This document shows, piece by piece, positions 46,781 to 57,577 of a DNA stretch of 64,000 nt. A program made the position numbers and the translations under genes. Under the pieces are notes generated by a model. The model searched no databases and had not been told where the DNA came from. It saw nothing but the letters and a program-made list of their open reading frames with translations. Numbering within the stretch: the stretch's first letter is position 1; each line of letters opens with the position of its first letter. This DNA is from Sinotaia quadrata (lineage: Eukaryota > Mollusca > Gastropoda > Architaenioglossa > Viviparidae). The DNA lies in contig CM054182.1 of the NCBI GenBank assembly GCA_028829895.1, positions 16,173,501-16,237,500 on the forward strand, in the 5' to 3' direction.

Positions 46781-48480
46781 GCAGCGGATGTGGTTGATTC
46801 ACGGAATACTGCAAATGACTAGACAAGCGCACCGGGCCGTCCCTTCCTCGTGAATACGCATTTCATGTTGTTGTTGTTGTCACGTTAACTTCATTCCTGG
46901 TTGAGCGTGGTTTAAGGCTTTCAGAGATGTTCTCACCTTTGGAGGCGCTCCACCAGGGCTTCGCATCCTTCACTTTTTTCCAGGGTGCGGGCATGCCGTC
47001 GTGTTCGTCATTGTTATGCTTTGGGTGATTTTTAGACGTTTGTGCGATGTACAATTTTTTTTTTTAATTTAAAAAAAAATTTTTTTTAAAAAAAAAATTT
47101 TAAATTAGACTCTGTCTTAGTCCTCTTTTCAGAGCCACTCCAGCGCTGTCGGTGATTTTTTTTTGTGTTTTTTTTTTTTTTGGCGCTGTGAAAAAAAAAA
47201 AAAAATTAAAAAAAATATCCAGTAATTGCCGGTGTTTGTCCGTGGCTGACTGGTCCGTGTGTACTTCTACAGAGCACAAGGGACCTCTCACCGAGTTTCA
47301 GACTCTGGCAATTTCTTCCCCCGTGATGTAGTCGTACTCCGGAAAAAAAAAAAAAAAAACAAAAAAAAACACCCCAGAAATGAATGAATGAAAACTATAT
47401 TTAATACCGTTTCCCTCTGTGGTGTGTTGTTTCGCTGTATTTAGTCCGCCATCGGTTTCCGTTCTGGGGACGTCCAGGGTGCCTTGGCAGCTGGTGTAGT
47501 TGGTTGTAGGTGTTGAACAGCCACCATAAGAATTCGGCGGGTGGCAACCGGTCTCTGTCGTTGTGGTTGTGTTCGTAATATTCCCGGTTTCTTTTTTCTA
47601 ATTTTTGCTGTACTCTGATCCACTTAGGAGGGCGGTTTCTTTTTTTCTCTTTTCTGTCTGCGTCGTGGCGGCGAATGTTTGATTTTTTTCTAAGACGTTG
47701 TCTGTATTACTATCGGCATCCTTTCTTGATGTAGGCTCTGTTTTTGTCTCCTTGTCTTTTGTCTCTGTCCTTGTTTGAGTGTCCTTAGTAGACGCCTCAT
47801 TTTTTTCCGTTTGCGTGTGGGCAGTCGTGAGTGTTGTCTTCTTTGTTTTCTTATTTTCGCAGTGTTTTGTTGTCTGTGTTTCTTTTGTTGTCTTCTCGTC
47901 CGTCTCAGTTTGTGTTTCTTTAGCTTTGGTGCTTCGCGGCGGTGGGGTTTGTGTGTCTTGCGTACACGTCCAGGTCTTAGTCTTGTGTGTTTCTTTTTTC
48001 CTTGCGCCCATGTTGCCGTAGTACTGTATTATCTCATAGGAGGCGGCTTTGGCTTCGACGCTGGCCATTTTTCGGTTCAGATATTGTCCTTGTAGGGATT
48101 GAAGAGTGTTGTCTATCGCTCTGTATAATTCCGATGGCCTTATTAAAATTAAGAAATCTTCTCTCTTGATGGTTGTTTCGATTTCTTTGCACGTGGTGCA
48201 GCTTGCCTTTGTGCAGTTGTATAGGTGTTGATTGTAAAAGCCGTCTTTGTCCGGTACTCCGTAGCGCGATTGCCTTGTAGTGGGAAGCATTGTTATGAGC
48301 AAAAAACGCGTCTTTCTCCGTCGGTGGTCCGTAACGAAGTGATGAGTGAGTGTACGCATTTCAGCGTTGGACACGGTATATAAAGGTGCATATGAATTTA
48401 TGGTGGGAATCTATTAATCACGCATGGGTATGACCTATAATCAGCTATTGTTCGAAATATTACATAACTGGAGTGAGTTC
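46781..48480 (-). other. Compositionally distinct block, possible captured foreign or mobile DNA
   Basis: Higher GC outside its homopolymers than the AT-rich neighbours, and strongly T/C-rich on the plus strand. It contains long A and T runs (about 47055-47105, 47158-47215, 47342-47370) and, on the minus strand, the ORF at 47598-48359. Shorter minus-strand ORFs (47100-47291, 46863-47054) lie downstream in other frames. It abuts the broken end of element C. Origin is unknown. Confidence 0.4.
47598..48359 (-). CDS. Unrecognised ORF, about 253 residues, basic N-terminus and T/K/E/Q-rich tail
   Basis: Taken from the ATG at 48359; the frame is open five codons further back to a GTG. The N-terminal half looks globular, with a basic start (DHRRRKTRFLL), a DKDGFYNQHLYNC stretch, four cysteines nearby (C..C..C, CTTCKE), a helical RPSELYRAIDNTL region and a YEIIQYYGNMG segment. 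The C-terminal half is a disordered T/K/E/Q-rich tail with repeated TQT. I recognise no family. A TATA-like site lies about 16-25 bases upstream of the ATG, too close for a normal promoter of this start. Composition differs from neighbours, so a viral or mobile origin is possible. It could also be a chance frame in low-complexity DNA, although the N-terminal half argues against that. Confidence 0.4.
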   Translation of the reverse strand: MRTLTHHFVTDHRRRKTRFLLITMLPTTRQSRYGVPDKDGFYNQHLYNCTKASCTTCKEIETTIKREDFLILIRPSELYRAIDNTLQSLQGQYLNRKMASVEAKAASYEIIQYYGNMGARKKETHKTKTWTCTQDTQTPPPRSTKAKETQTETDEKTTKETQTTKHCENKKTKKTTLTTAHTQTEKNEASTKDTQTRTETKDKETKTEPTSRKDADSNTDNVLEKNQTFAATTQTEKRKKETALLSGSEYSKN

Positions 48481-48622
48481 TCTTCCCCTGTGAATACGGT
48501 GTGTGCACCAGAGTGTGGCGATTACGTCACTTTTATGAAAAGAACTGTGTCCACAAAACTAAACATAACGAAATACAACTGAATGCGGGATAGGAGGTCA
48601 AGTATAATTTGTCTTGACTCCA

Positions 48623-49039
48623 TTACAGTCTGAATGACAAAATGCTTGCCGTGTAGGTAGTCTCGTTTTTGACTGTCCAGACAATTCCGAGACATTCTTT
48701 CTTGGAAATTGAATAATTCTGTTTAGCCACATTCAATGTACAGATGGCGTAAGCTACTAGAAACAGAAAATCACTGTGTGTGTGCATCAATACAGCACCT
48801 AGTCCTGCAATGCTAGAATCTGTTCTGAGTATGAATTCCTCATTGAAATGAGGCAAATGGAGGACATGAGCTCGTAACAGGCAGTCTTTCAAACTAACAA
48901 AGCTGGCTTCACACTCCTCACTCCAAATCACTATCTCAGGTTTGCCTTTCCTCATCAAATCAATGAGTGGTTCGGTGATGACACTGAACTTTGGAATGAA
49001 TTTTCTATAGTATATGGCCACCCCCAAAGGACTTAACAT
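48623..49039 (-). pseudogene. Element C RT C-terminal/RNase H fragment
   Basis: Shows the YYRKFIPKFS motif after RT, then LRTDSSIAGLGAVL and SKKECLGIVWTVK, the D- and E-bearing RNase H strands matching D1352 and E1393 of element B. It is cut shortly after, before the third catalytic Asp. The frame is broken upstream where the RT proper (49060-49450) needs other frames, for example QWWVMPFGIF at 49240-49203. Confidence 0.9.
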
Positions 49040-49777
49040 TTGTCTTGGAGATGGGTCCCTCCATCTCTTCGAGCTTTCTTACTTTTGATACCTCTGACCA
49101 CTGGAGACCTTGTCCTACTCTTGTGTCCCAAGTATTCAAGTTTGAAATGTCCAAAGAAACATTTGGTTGTCAAGGAGTAAATTTATAAGACAGCTGGTGC
49201 TCTAAAGATGCCGAACGGCATTACCCACCATTGATATTGGCCATCTGTTGTACTAAATGTTCATTCTGGGCTTTTGCCTTAAAGACTGGAATTTGACAAA
49301 AATCTTTTGAATTTATAAAAATATTTTGCTTCCATGAGCTGAGCTGAAAAGTACTCTGGTTCAGGCATAAACGTATTCAAATGTCTGTAGTCCACACATA
49401 ATTGGGCCATTCTTCTTTTAACTAGAACAATAAGAGAGTTCTACGGGGTCTCAACCTTCGCAACGCTAACATAGAGTTGATTTTCTATTTTACAGCATCC
49501 CATTTAGTATAAGGTAAAACATAAGGTTTCATGCAGATTGGATTATATTATGATCCCATAGAGCGACTATATATTTGCACAGACTCGTTTTTTCCGTTTA
49601 TTGATAAAAACCCACGAGTTTCTTTTATCATGCTCCATAAATGTCGAGATCAGAGTGTGACAGTTCCAGATTTAAAATAATGTCACCAATAGTATAAACA
49701 TCTGTTAAACATGGGTGTGGTATGGATTTGGGCATCGGGTACAAAGGTAGCATAGTCCTCTATTACAATAGTAGCAA

Positions 49778-49972
49778 CTATATTATCCGGACATTATACG
49801 CTTTTATCAGATTAGCCTGAAACAATTTCGCTTTCGATCTGATCTGAATTTGGAAATTGCACCCACTCAATTTATCGACAACCTCATAGGGTCTTTGCCA
49901 TGATAAATCTAATTTGTTTTGGGGCAGAAGTAACAACACCTGCCGACTGACATCAATTTTATATGCTTTCAT
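49778..49972 (-). pseudogene. Element C integrase C-terminal (GPY/F-like) fragment
   Basis: VLLLLPQNKLDLSWQRPYEV, DKLSGCNFQI and LFQANLIKAY parallel VLLLLPEAHNKLQMKWKGPF, LGGLNYKV and HVNLLKKY of element B. GPF has become RPY. It lies between the integrase zinc region and RT on the same strand, fixing domain order. Confidence 0.88.
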
Positions 49973-50606
49973 TTATGGTTGATCAGAGTGCTTTTCTGGA
50001 TTTACTTAACTTTTATGAACATTCTTGGCTGCTATCTGGCATGAAGTATCAATATGGTTCACAAGTTTGATTACATGTTGATATGTACTTTTTGCTAGCC
50101 TACTCTCTGTCCAATATTCTCATAATATAGACATAGGTCCGCTAGTGGGTCTATTGTATAAGAGTTCAAAGGGCAAAAATTGAGTCGAATCTTGTAGTAT
50201 TTCATGCAACACAAACAAAAATGCTGGCAAGTACACATCTCAATCACGTGGTCTTTCCGTGCACAGTTTTCACAGACTTGGCAAGATAACATTCAGATTT
50301 TCGACTAAACTGTTACACTTAAGTTGCTAAGGAGTAGTTTAAAACTGCTGTACCCTCAAAAGTTGTTTAATCTCTTTCATTAATTTGCTCATGAATTGAG
50401 TCCTTCGACCTGACAAGATTTCAGAAATCCTACATGCATTGGTAAACAGTGCATTTGTTACCAACATGGTACTAATAGAACCAAGAGTAACTCCTTTAGG
50501 GTATCACATTGCATAATCAATAACATTGAGAATCCATCTGTGGTCTGGACCCGATGAAGGCACACATTCTCCAAAAGATCGTTTACATGCTTAAAACAGA
50601 TATCAA

Positions 50607-51032
50607 TCATCGGGTTTCACCTAGTGGAACCGGGTGTTCTTTCTTTCTATTCACTTGCTGAAAGATATCACATGACTGACAGTACCGGGTGATGCCCTCC
50701 CAGCAATAATATCTGGCCACTAAAACAGCCTCCACATATGCTAAAGTATTGCTTAGTCCATGATGACCTGCAATGGGTGGATCATGATCCAAATGCAGCA
50801 TGTTCACTGGACAGCTCAGAGTTACCACCAACTGGCTGCTATCAGTCCCTTCCTGTTTACGACCATCTTTCCAGCAAAACTCAATAACTTTTCCAGAAGA
50901 TAAAGACACGTATGATTCCAAGAGCTTGTTCTTCTCTTGACATTTCTCTAGAGAATCATCTCTCAATTGTGCTATTCTGAGCAGAGCTATTTTCCCCTTC
51001 AGATTCAGCCACAGTCTGAAAGTCAGAAACAA
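50607..51032 (-). pseudogene. Element C integrase N-terminal zinc-binding fragment
   Basis: Contains a HLDHDPPIAGHHG stretch and YCQSC, the two His and two Cys of the HHCC domain, followed by the linker PVPLGE, as in element B (PAPLGE). The integrase catalytic core below this (about 49980-50600) is too decayed to read in one frame. Confidence 0.88.
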
Positions 51033-51210
51033 TTATCTGCCATGACTGAGTCCAGTATGACCTCACTGTGACCTCACCAAAGACAGTTTCAGCAAAGTTG
51101 TCAGATAATCACCTTCACACTTGCTATTAACTATTCCTGGTTCACTTCCAAACCATCACTAATGCCCCTGGCTTCAACTTCCTTTGCTGCAGCTTGTCAA
51201 CAAGTCAGTA

Positions 51211-51256
51211 CGCACACATTGGCGAGAAAATCTGTGGTGTCCTCCACATTGAAAAC
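51211..51256 (-). pseudogene. Element C degraded CCHC knuckle
   Basis: The minus strand reads CFQCGGHHRFSRQC, aligning with the knuckle of element B but with Arg at the histidine position. Only about 180 bases separate it from the integrase ORF, too few for a full protease. Confidence 0.65.
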
Positions 51257-51489
51257 ATATTTACATCCCATGATAGCTCTCAACACAATTTATGTTATTA
51301 ATAATTCTCCAGAAGACACCAGTCATCTCACACACTTGGTGGATATGCGGGTGCTGCAAACGTTTCTCTTTTCCACAAAATTAAAGACAAAACATTTACC
51401 GTAACACAGTATTTCTATAGGTGGAAAAACATTTTACTAAAGGAGAAGATAAATCCGTCTTTTAATCTATATTTAATGAGCCCACATCC

Positions 51490-53352
51490 ACCCTATTTCG
51501 GATGAGCAAGTACCATGAAAGTAATAAATGGACGAACAGACGAACGAACAAAACGATACAAATACAAATCATTTCGCCCCTCTCAAAAAAAATGAGAATA
51601 ACAAATTTGTTTAGGGGTGAAGAATTAGATCATTTATTATCTAATTCGGGGCACTACTCTTTCACACAGTGATTAGTCATACATTCAACTTTCCAATGTC
51701 ATACACTCTGTAGGAAATAAGGGGGATTAAAATGATGATATTAAAAAATGTAAATAAAAATTAATCATACAATTTTCATGTGTTAAATGCCACCGCTATC
51801 ATCAAATGTAATTTGTATACAGAATTACCGTTTTTAATGACCATATTAAATTCATATTATATACAAATATCAATAATGGATTATGAATTTCTATTCACAA
51901 AAATGATAACAATAATAAATTCTGATCGATCAAAAGAATGCGATTTAAATGTTCCTATTTCCTAACAGTTCTAGGTGTGCTAATATTTTAAATGTTCTTA
52001 TTCCTAACAGTTCTAGGTGCGCCTTTGCCTTCTAATTTTATAACTACTCACAGTACTGTCAAAGTTCGAAGGTCAGTGACGTAATCTCACGTGTCACTCC
52101 TAAGGGGTGTTTTGAAGAAAAGATGAACATCGTAGCCTGGCTCATAAGGGATGTTTCAAAGAAAAGATGAAGCATGGTAGTGTTGCTCATAAGATGCTTC
52201 GAAGAGAGGTGGCATAATCTGTTGCATCACTAACAAGGGTTGCTTGAGAAGAGATGGAAGATGGCGCCTCATAGCTTCGTTCATAAGAATGCTCTGAAGA
52301 GGGGTGATGTTCTCTGTTGTGTCACTCATAGAGAAGCTCCAAAGAGAAGATGATGCATCACTCGTTTGGATGCTTTGTCAAGAAGATATGATGCAATGGC
52401 TGCATCGCATAACAATGAAGACTGGCAGGAGTCTAGGCACCTTCTCAGATTTCCATACGTGGGTAGATCTGTGCACTGTTGACATGTCACCAACCTCAAT
52501 AATTGTTGTTACTGCTTGGTTGCCGTGATGATGGAAAACCCAACGACGTTTAACATTACTGGATGATTTGTCTAGTGAAGTGTGTCATTGCATCCTATCA
52601 AGTGTAGAAATCCTCATGTCCTGTAAGGAAAACGTAGGTGCTATCCCCTTGACCATGGGATAGAGAATTCAGATGAAGCTCAGAGAGGGGGGGGGTAAAA
52701 TGGCCTCGCGTGTCATTAACGCATGCAACCCCATTGCATACTTGAGCTGTCTAGAAGACCGAACTGATCACCCCACCAGATAGTACTTAAGCAAGGTACC
52801 TCAATGCTTAATACAAGGTGGTCAATGAGATGAAAGATGGGTGGAGAGAGAGACTTCCAACTCTCCTCAGTAAATCTGCATATGTAATGAGACTTTACCA
52901 CATAATTAAAGATAATAGCTTCGAATATATGTTTTCCATGTTCATCAAACAAATAGAAAATCTTCTTCCTTCTAGCAAAAAGACTGCATTCTTGGACAAA
53001 AGTTTGATGTTACAGGAGAGAAATGCTTCTTCGTTGTAGGTTGAAAACCACACCGCATGACATGACGTCACACAGTGGGCACGTGCCTCAAAGTGTTCCC
53101 ATAGTTTGTTGGTTTCTTGGCTGATGATAAACCTCTCTCAGATGGTTTTTGCTCTCAGATGGTTTTTGCTCTCTCATATTTAGCCTTCAGTCCTCCATAT
53201 TTATAGTCTTTTGAGAACTGTCGAACCTTCTAGAAGGCTTTAGTCTTGTGGCTGATTTTTCACAAGTTGCACGCTTCTAAAAAGCGTGCAGCATGACTAG
53301 CTAGACAAAATCTAATGCACAGTTAGCTAATCTTCCATTTTGCTCATAAACA
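51490..53352 (-). repeat. 5' LTR region of element C
   Basis: Reverse complement of much of LTR D: 51500-51740 matches 60810-61030, 52010-52100 matches 60556-60640, and 52300-52800 matches 60150-60550. It starts TGTTTATGAG at 53352 and has a TATA-like CTATAAATAT at about 53206-53197. It is longer than LTR D because of extra AT-rich sequence (about 51770-51990) and a 20-bp duplication (53139-53178). Confidence 0.8.
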
Positions 53353-53358
53353 AGTATT

Positions 53359-53402
53359 ATTATTAGTATAGGGGGCGCTTCGGCTTCTGCCACTTTCGCG
53401 AT
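53359..53402. repeat. 44-bp GC-box insert flanked by 14-bp direct repeats
   Basis: cataaacaagtatt occurs at 53345-53358 and again at 53403-53416. Between them lies tagggggcgcttcggcttct followed by gccactttcgcg, the same box as at about 33005 and (inverted) 36660. Confidence 0.65.
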
Positions 53403-53416
53403 CATAAACAAGTATT

Positions 53417-53932
53417 CATACACACATGCATCTAATTCATTTAATATATACATATAAAAACCCTTCTTAAATATACACATACTATGTCTACATACAGTCT
53501 GTCTTATCTAGATGAGACTAGTGAATGAACTAGTGTTTAGAACTAAGTTATCTATGCGTTAGGGTGTGAGGCGCTATAAAAACTGCATTCTTGACTGAGA
53601 ATTACCTCCCTTAGTTCATGTTTTGCGTTCACGGTACATACATGATTTAAGTGAAATAAAATTTAATTATGTTTCTCTCCATACCTGTGACAATTACAAA
53701 ATTGAAGAGTGATGCAATGACGTCCCTAAGATAATTACAAATTGAATAGTGATTAAAATGACATTCCTAGAACTATTAATTTTGAAATTGAATAGTGATT
53801 ACAATGAGGTGGCTGTTAGTCAATGTTTACTTTAATAATGAATTATAGGGATTACTGAATAATTATATATCAAGTGACATGGTGTGGTTGTCAGTTGTAA
53901 GTTTTACTTCCCTCATTTTTTTCTATACCTAG
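53417..53932. other. Intron DNA upstream of exon 3
   Basis: AT-rich. Contains three loose repeats of gaatagtgattacaatga (about 53700-53810). Confidence 0.5.
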
Positions 53933-54072
53933 CCTTCCCATGAGAGTGTGTGGCAAGCGCCGTCAGTACGAGTTCACATCTACAACCAACATAGTGATTG
54001 TAAAGTTTTTCTCTGACAATTCAATAACAGCAGGAATTGGATTTAATGCGACCATTATTCGGCATTTGGCAG
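53933..54072 (+). CDS. CUB-domain secreted protein, exon 3 (end of CUB domain)
   Basis: 140 bases, open throughout. Its first base completes a serine codon with ag from exon 2. The peptide includes LPMRVCGKRRQYEFTSTTN, IVIVKFFSDNSITAGIGFN and ATIIRHLA, which carries the fourth CUB cysteine (in CG), the hydrophobic strand, the F.SD.S turn and the GF.A..... closing strand typical of the domain. It ends one base into a codon at the donor g|gtacgtc. The following exon was not identified; it may lie beyond the window. With exons 1 and 2 this yields a signal peptide plus one complete CUB domain. Confidence 0.85.
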
Positions 54073-54294
54073 GTACGTCATTATATAACTGTTATCTTTA
54101 ATTACTTTCCTTGATGAGTTTTCTGTTACCTCATTTTTCTAGCAGATCATCACTGATTATAGTAGTGACCTATATTATGTGTAAACATGGTTCACTGTAT
54201 CATTGCAGCAGTTAATCATTTAAAGTGAAAACGGTCAAGAATTTGTAGGACGAAAAAGTGCTTGATGTGACCTTATATAGCGATAATGTTAAAA
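54073..54294 (+). other. Intron 3 start
   Basis: Begins gtacgtca; nothing else recognised. Confidence 0.5.
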
Positions 54295-54433
54295 TAAGGA
54301 ACTTAGTAGATACATCAGTAACCTAGTACAAAATCTAGTAGATACCTCAGCACCCTAGAAGATAATCTATTAGATACTGCAGTAACCTAGTAGATAATCT
54401 AGTAGATACCTCAGTAACCTAGTACAAAATCTA
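54295..54433. repeat. 33-bp-type minisatellite, left part, interrupted by an insertion
   Basis: Units of the type cagtaacctagtagataatc plus tagtagatacct. The array stops at tcta (54430-54433) and resumes at 58100 with tctag. Confidence 0.88.
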
Positions 54434-57039
54434 CTGTCACGATAATGAGGGAATATTATTATTATTTTTTCTCTCTCTAAGTGGCCTCTAACTCTAAACT
54501 ATTAAGGAAAGAGTTTAGTTAATTAAAACAATGACAGGGGCTAAAATGACCATTTTGTCAACAACGGGAAACCTAAGTGTAGGGACACTAGCTGAGGAAA
54601 ATAGGTTTCATGCCAGGGAATGGAAAAAGTATAATTAACCTGAGGGAGAAAGCTGGCTGACCCTCTGTGGTCAGGACGCCACACCCATAAATCGTCGTGT
54701 CTGTGGGCTGATGGGAGACGCTAATTTTGTCCCTGAGAAGGCAGGCTTTGAGTTTTGGAAATGTAAACAATTTTTAAGAATCACCACTATAAAATGTTAG
54801 GTGTTTAAGTTGATATTGTACTGTGAAATTATTTGTTGAAATAGAATTTTGAGATTATTGGAAAGTTAAGAATTATATTACTAGAGTTAAATGTATTGGT
54901 TTGTGTGTACAACCATTTCTTGCTGTGATTAATGTATTGCTAGGTGGCCATGAGTTGCCATAGTAACTGTAGTTTTAAAATAAAATTAGGACTGTTGCTC
55001 TGAGATTTTAGTCAGCATGCTCTGAGAGTTAGCTAGGTACGGCAAACGGATACGTAATCACAGGTGCTATCTGGGAACTCGATACTTGGCACTAATAGAA
55101 AGTGGACGGTCAGAATGGTCAGAATATTCATCAGCACATACAGTGTGCAGTGCAGTGCTGAATGGGGATGCCGTGTGTGCTGGAGGGGGTTTGTTCTAAT
55201 TAGCTCAGTGAAAGTGATATACAAGAAAGGGGATATGGAGATAGAAACAAACGAGAAACATCGAGAATGTAGCATTTTGTAGAAGGGTGGAAAGACTCTC
55301 TGTTAGAGTTTCTCCCTGCTTTTTTGTACCAGGGACTTTCTACGAAGCTGGGAGGCAATCAGCAGGAGATTTCTTGGACACTGCAACAGAGTGCCAGATG
55401 TCTACCCAGGCTGTATATGGAAGATGCGCCATCAAGGCCGTTAACAGACCAAGATGGATCAATCAAACCAGATAGTCATCTCTGGGTTTTTCAAAGACTG
55501 TGAAAAAGACCACGGGCAATCGATTATTTCCCAACAGAAGTGATTAATTGGCAGTATAATGTCGCAGCGCACAGGATATGTTGTAGAGCGGTTTACTGCA
55601 GAGGAGTGGTATGGTTGCTGGAAGCAGTCAGCGATAATGCGTGGCATGTCGCAGAAAAAACGGCAAGGTTTGCCGTTAGTCAAGTTTGTAAAGAGAAGAG
55701 ATGATAGACGTGAGAGAAGAGGAGAAACGAAGATAAGAGAAGAGGAGAGACATGATGAGATGAGGAGGAACATAAGAGAAGAGAAGAGGAGAAACGAGAA
55801 ACATTGGTGAGAAGAAGGGAGAAGAGAGAACGTAACAAGGATTGAGAAATTAGGCCTAACGAAGAGCGCAGTGAGAGCGTGAAATTGTAGTAGCCGTCGT
55901 AGCAGTGAGGACGGCCGTTGGAGCGAACCGTGACGTTAACGGTGGTTTTGTATATCATCAAAACCCCCCAGCATTAGAAGAAAGTGACGACAACTATGTG
56001 AGCAGAGCACAAGAAGGAAGTGACGATAACTATGTGAGTAAAAGAACATTCTAATTAGGGTAAGAAATCTCAGAGCACATAAACATAAACATAAAACTTA
56101 AACTAAAGCTTAGAATCTTAATTAAGCATTAAACCTAAAATTAAAAATAAACCTTAAGTTTAAATCTACGTTTTATAAGTAAAGGGTGGCTTTAAGATTA
56201 ATATAAGAAAATATTGATGGAACTGATTGAAGAGAACTTGCAAGTCAAATGACATTTGTTTATTGTTGAACTATTGAATTTTCATAAAGGGGCAGTGGCT
56301 CCAGAACTTTGAAATAATGACATATTATGTTGTAAAATGCTCAGACAACTTTAGAAGTAATACTGCATGAAGAAATTGAATTTCGTATTTCTTTTATTTT
56401 ATTCATCATTCTTTTTTTCTTTCTTTCCCCATACCCAAGGGTATGAGTGTGAATGGCTGACTAACCAACGTGTGAGAAGAAACCCATAGACCAGGGGTGC
56501 ACAAACCGCGGCCCGCGGGCCGCATGCGGCCCCCGACAGGGTCCTGTGCGGCCCCCAGAAGACTTTAGGATGTTACCATTATTTGTAACAGGCAAGGAGC
56601 TTTTAACATTAATCTGAACAAGGGAGTAGAACAGTGGTTTGCTTTCCCGTGGAAGCATCTTGTGCTGTGTTGAAAACAAACGCTGGATGCGGTATTGAGG
56701 TGAGAGGCTGTGTATTGGGCCCGTTGTTCAGTTCAGCTGATCAAAGGTGTACTGTTGAAATAGTAGTATCTGCACATCTTTGATGTATGGCGACATCAAA
56801 TAGCATTAGACAGAGGTCTATATCTAAACCCAAGTCGGCAGGCAGCCAGCTAAAGTTCAGTCTGGGGATGGGGTGAGGTGACACTGGGGGGGGGGGGAAG
56901 GATGGTGCAGTCAGTGTGTGTGAATATGTGGCTGTGGATGTCTGGTTGGAATGAATGAATTACACTGTTTCGGAGTGAAGTTGTTTTTAAACTACTGCCC
57001 TTTGTTAATATGTCAGAAACCTGCGTAAAATTGAAGACG

Positions 57040-57190
57040 AAAATCATCAGTTTAAAGAAGAGTGGAGACTAAATACTTTATGCAGCATTTTAATGGAGCA
57101 GCTATGTGCTTAATTTGTTGTGAGTCTGTTACTGTGATGAAGGACTTCAACTGCAAGCGGCATTACAAAACAAAGCAGCTGCGACTTTTG
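57040..57190 (+). pseudogene. hAT transposase zinc-finger-like fragment
   Basis: One frame reads AMCLICCESVTVMKDFNCKR followed by HYKTK, the C..C...H....H pattern at the N-terminus of GTF2IRD2/EPM2AIP1-like hAT proteins. A stop follows soon after. Family placement is from memory of the motif. Confidence 0.7.
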
Positions 57191-57310
57191 ATGACTTAAA
57201 AGGCACTGGAGAAACAACAAAATTGAGCAACTTTTAAAAGGTCTGTCAGCACAGCAACAAGTCTGAAGAAAACAAGTATTTTGCTCATGCAAGTTGCAAA
57301 GTAGCACATA

Positions 57311-57577
57311 TTGTTGCCAAATCATCAGGGCCTTTTACTGAAGGTCATTGATCTTCAATGTTCACCTGAACTGAAGTCATCATTTCAGCAGAACAACATT
57401 TTAACATTTTATGGAAGTCTCAGCTCGAGCACAAAGAGAAATGTCAAGGACTTGGCTTGCAAGTTGTTGTCAGAATTCGGCAGCACATACTTGTGTGAAC
57501 AAACGTTTTCAGTAATGAACATGAACAAGAACAAGCTGAGATCGAATTTGACGACAACAATCTCTGTTCGATTTTGA
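57311..57577 (+). pseudogene. hAT transposase C-terminal dimerisation (hATC) fragment
   Basis: LACKLLSEFGSTYLCEQTFS and MNMNKNKLRSNL match the conserved hATC block in which the transposase dimerises. The catalytic core between this and the zinc finger is deleted, so the copy cannot make active enzyme. Confidence 0.88.

Larger units (their letters stand above)
48620..53352 (-). mobile_element. Decayed Gmr1-like LTR retroelement C
   Basis: Reading down the minus strand: LTR (53352 to about 51490), a degraded CCHC (51256 to 51211), integrase zinc region (51032 to 50607), integrase GPY/F-like tail (49972 to 49778), RT with VMPFG (near 49240-49203), and RNase H (49039 to 48623). Integrase again precedes RT. 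Most of Gag and protease is missing. Pol is broken by frameshifts and stops. No 3' LTR was found; the element ends inside RNase H beside the unidentified block. Confidence 0.85.
43622..53932 (+). other. Inferred intron 2 of the CUB-domain gene (about 10 kb)
   Basis: Donor gtaattgc, acceptor ttttttctatacctag, phase 2 on both sides. Holds two minisatellites, an unidentified block and element C. The stretch 43622-44710 has no recognised feature. Confidence 0.65.

Noticed and set aside
55459..55961. R/E-rich ORFs on both strands
   Set aside because: The DNA is a purine-rich agagagaag tract inside the LTR-like insertion; no domain is present.
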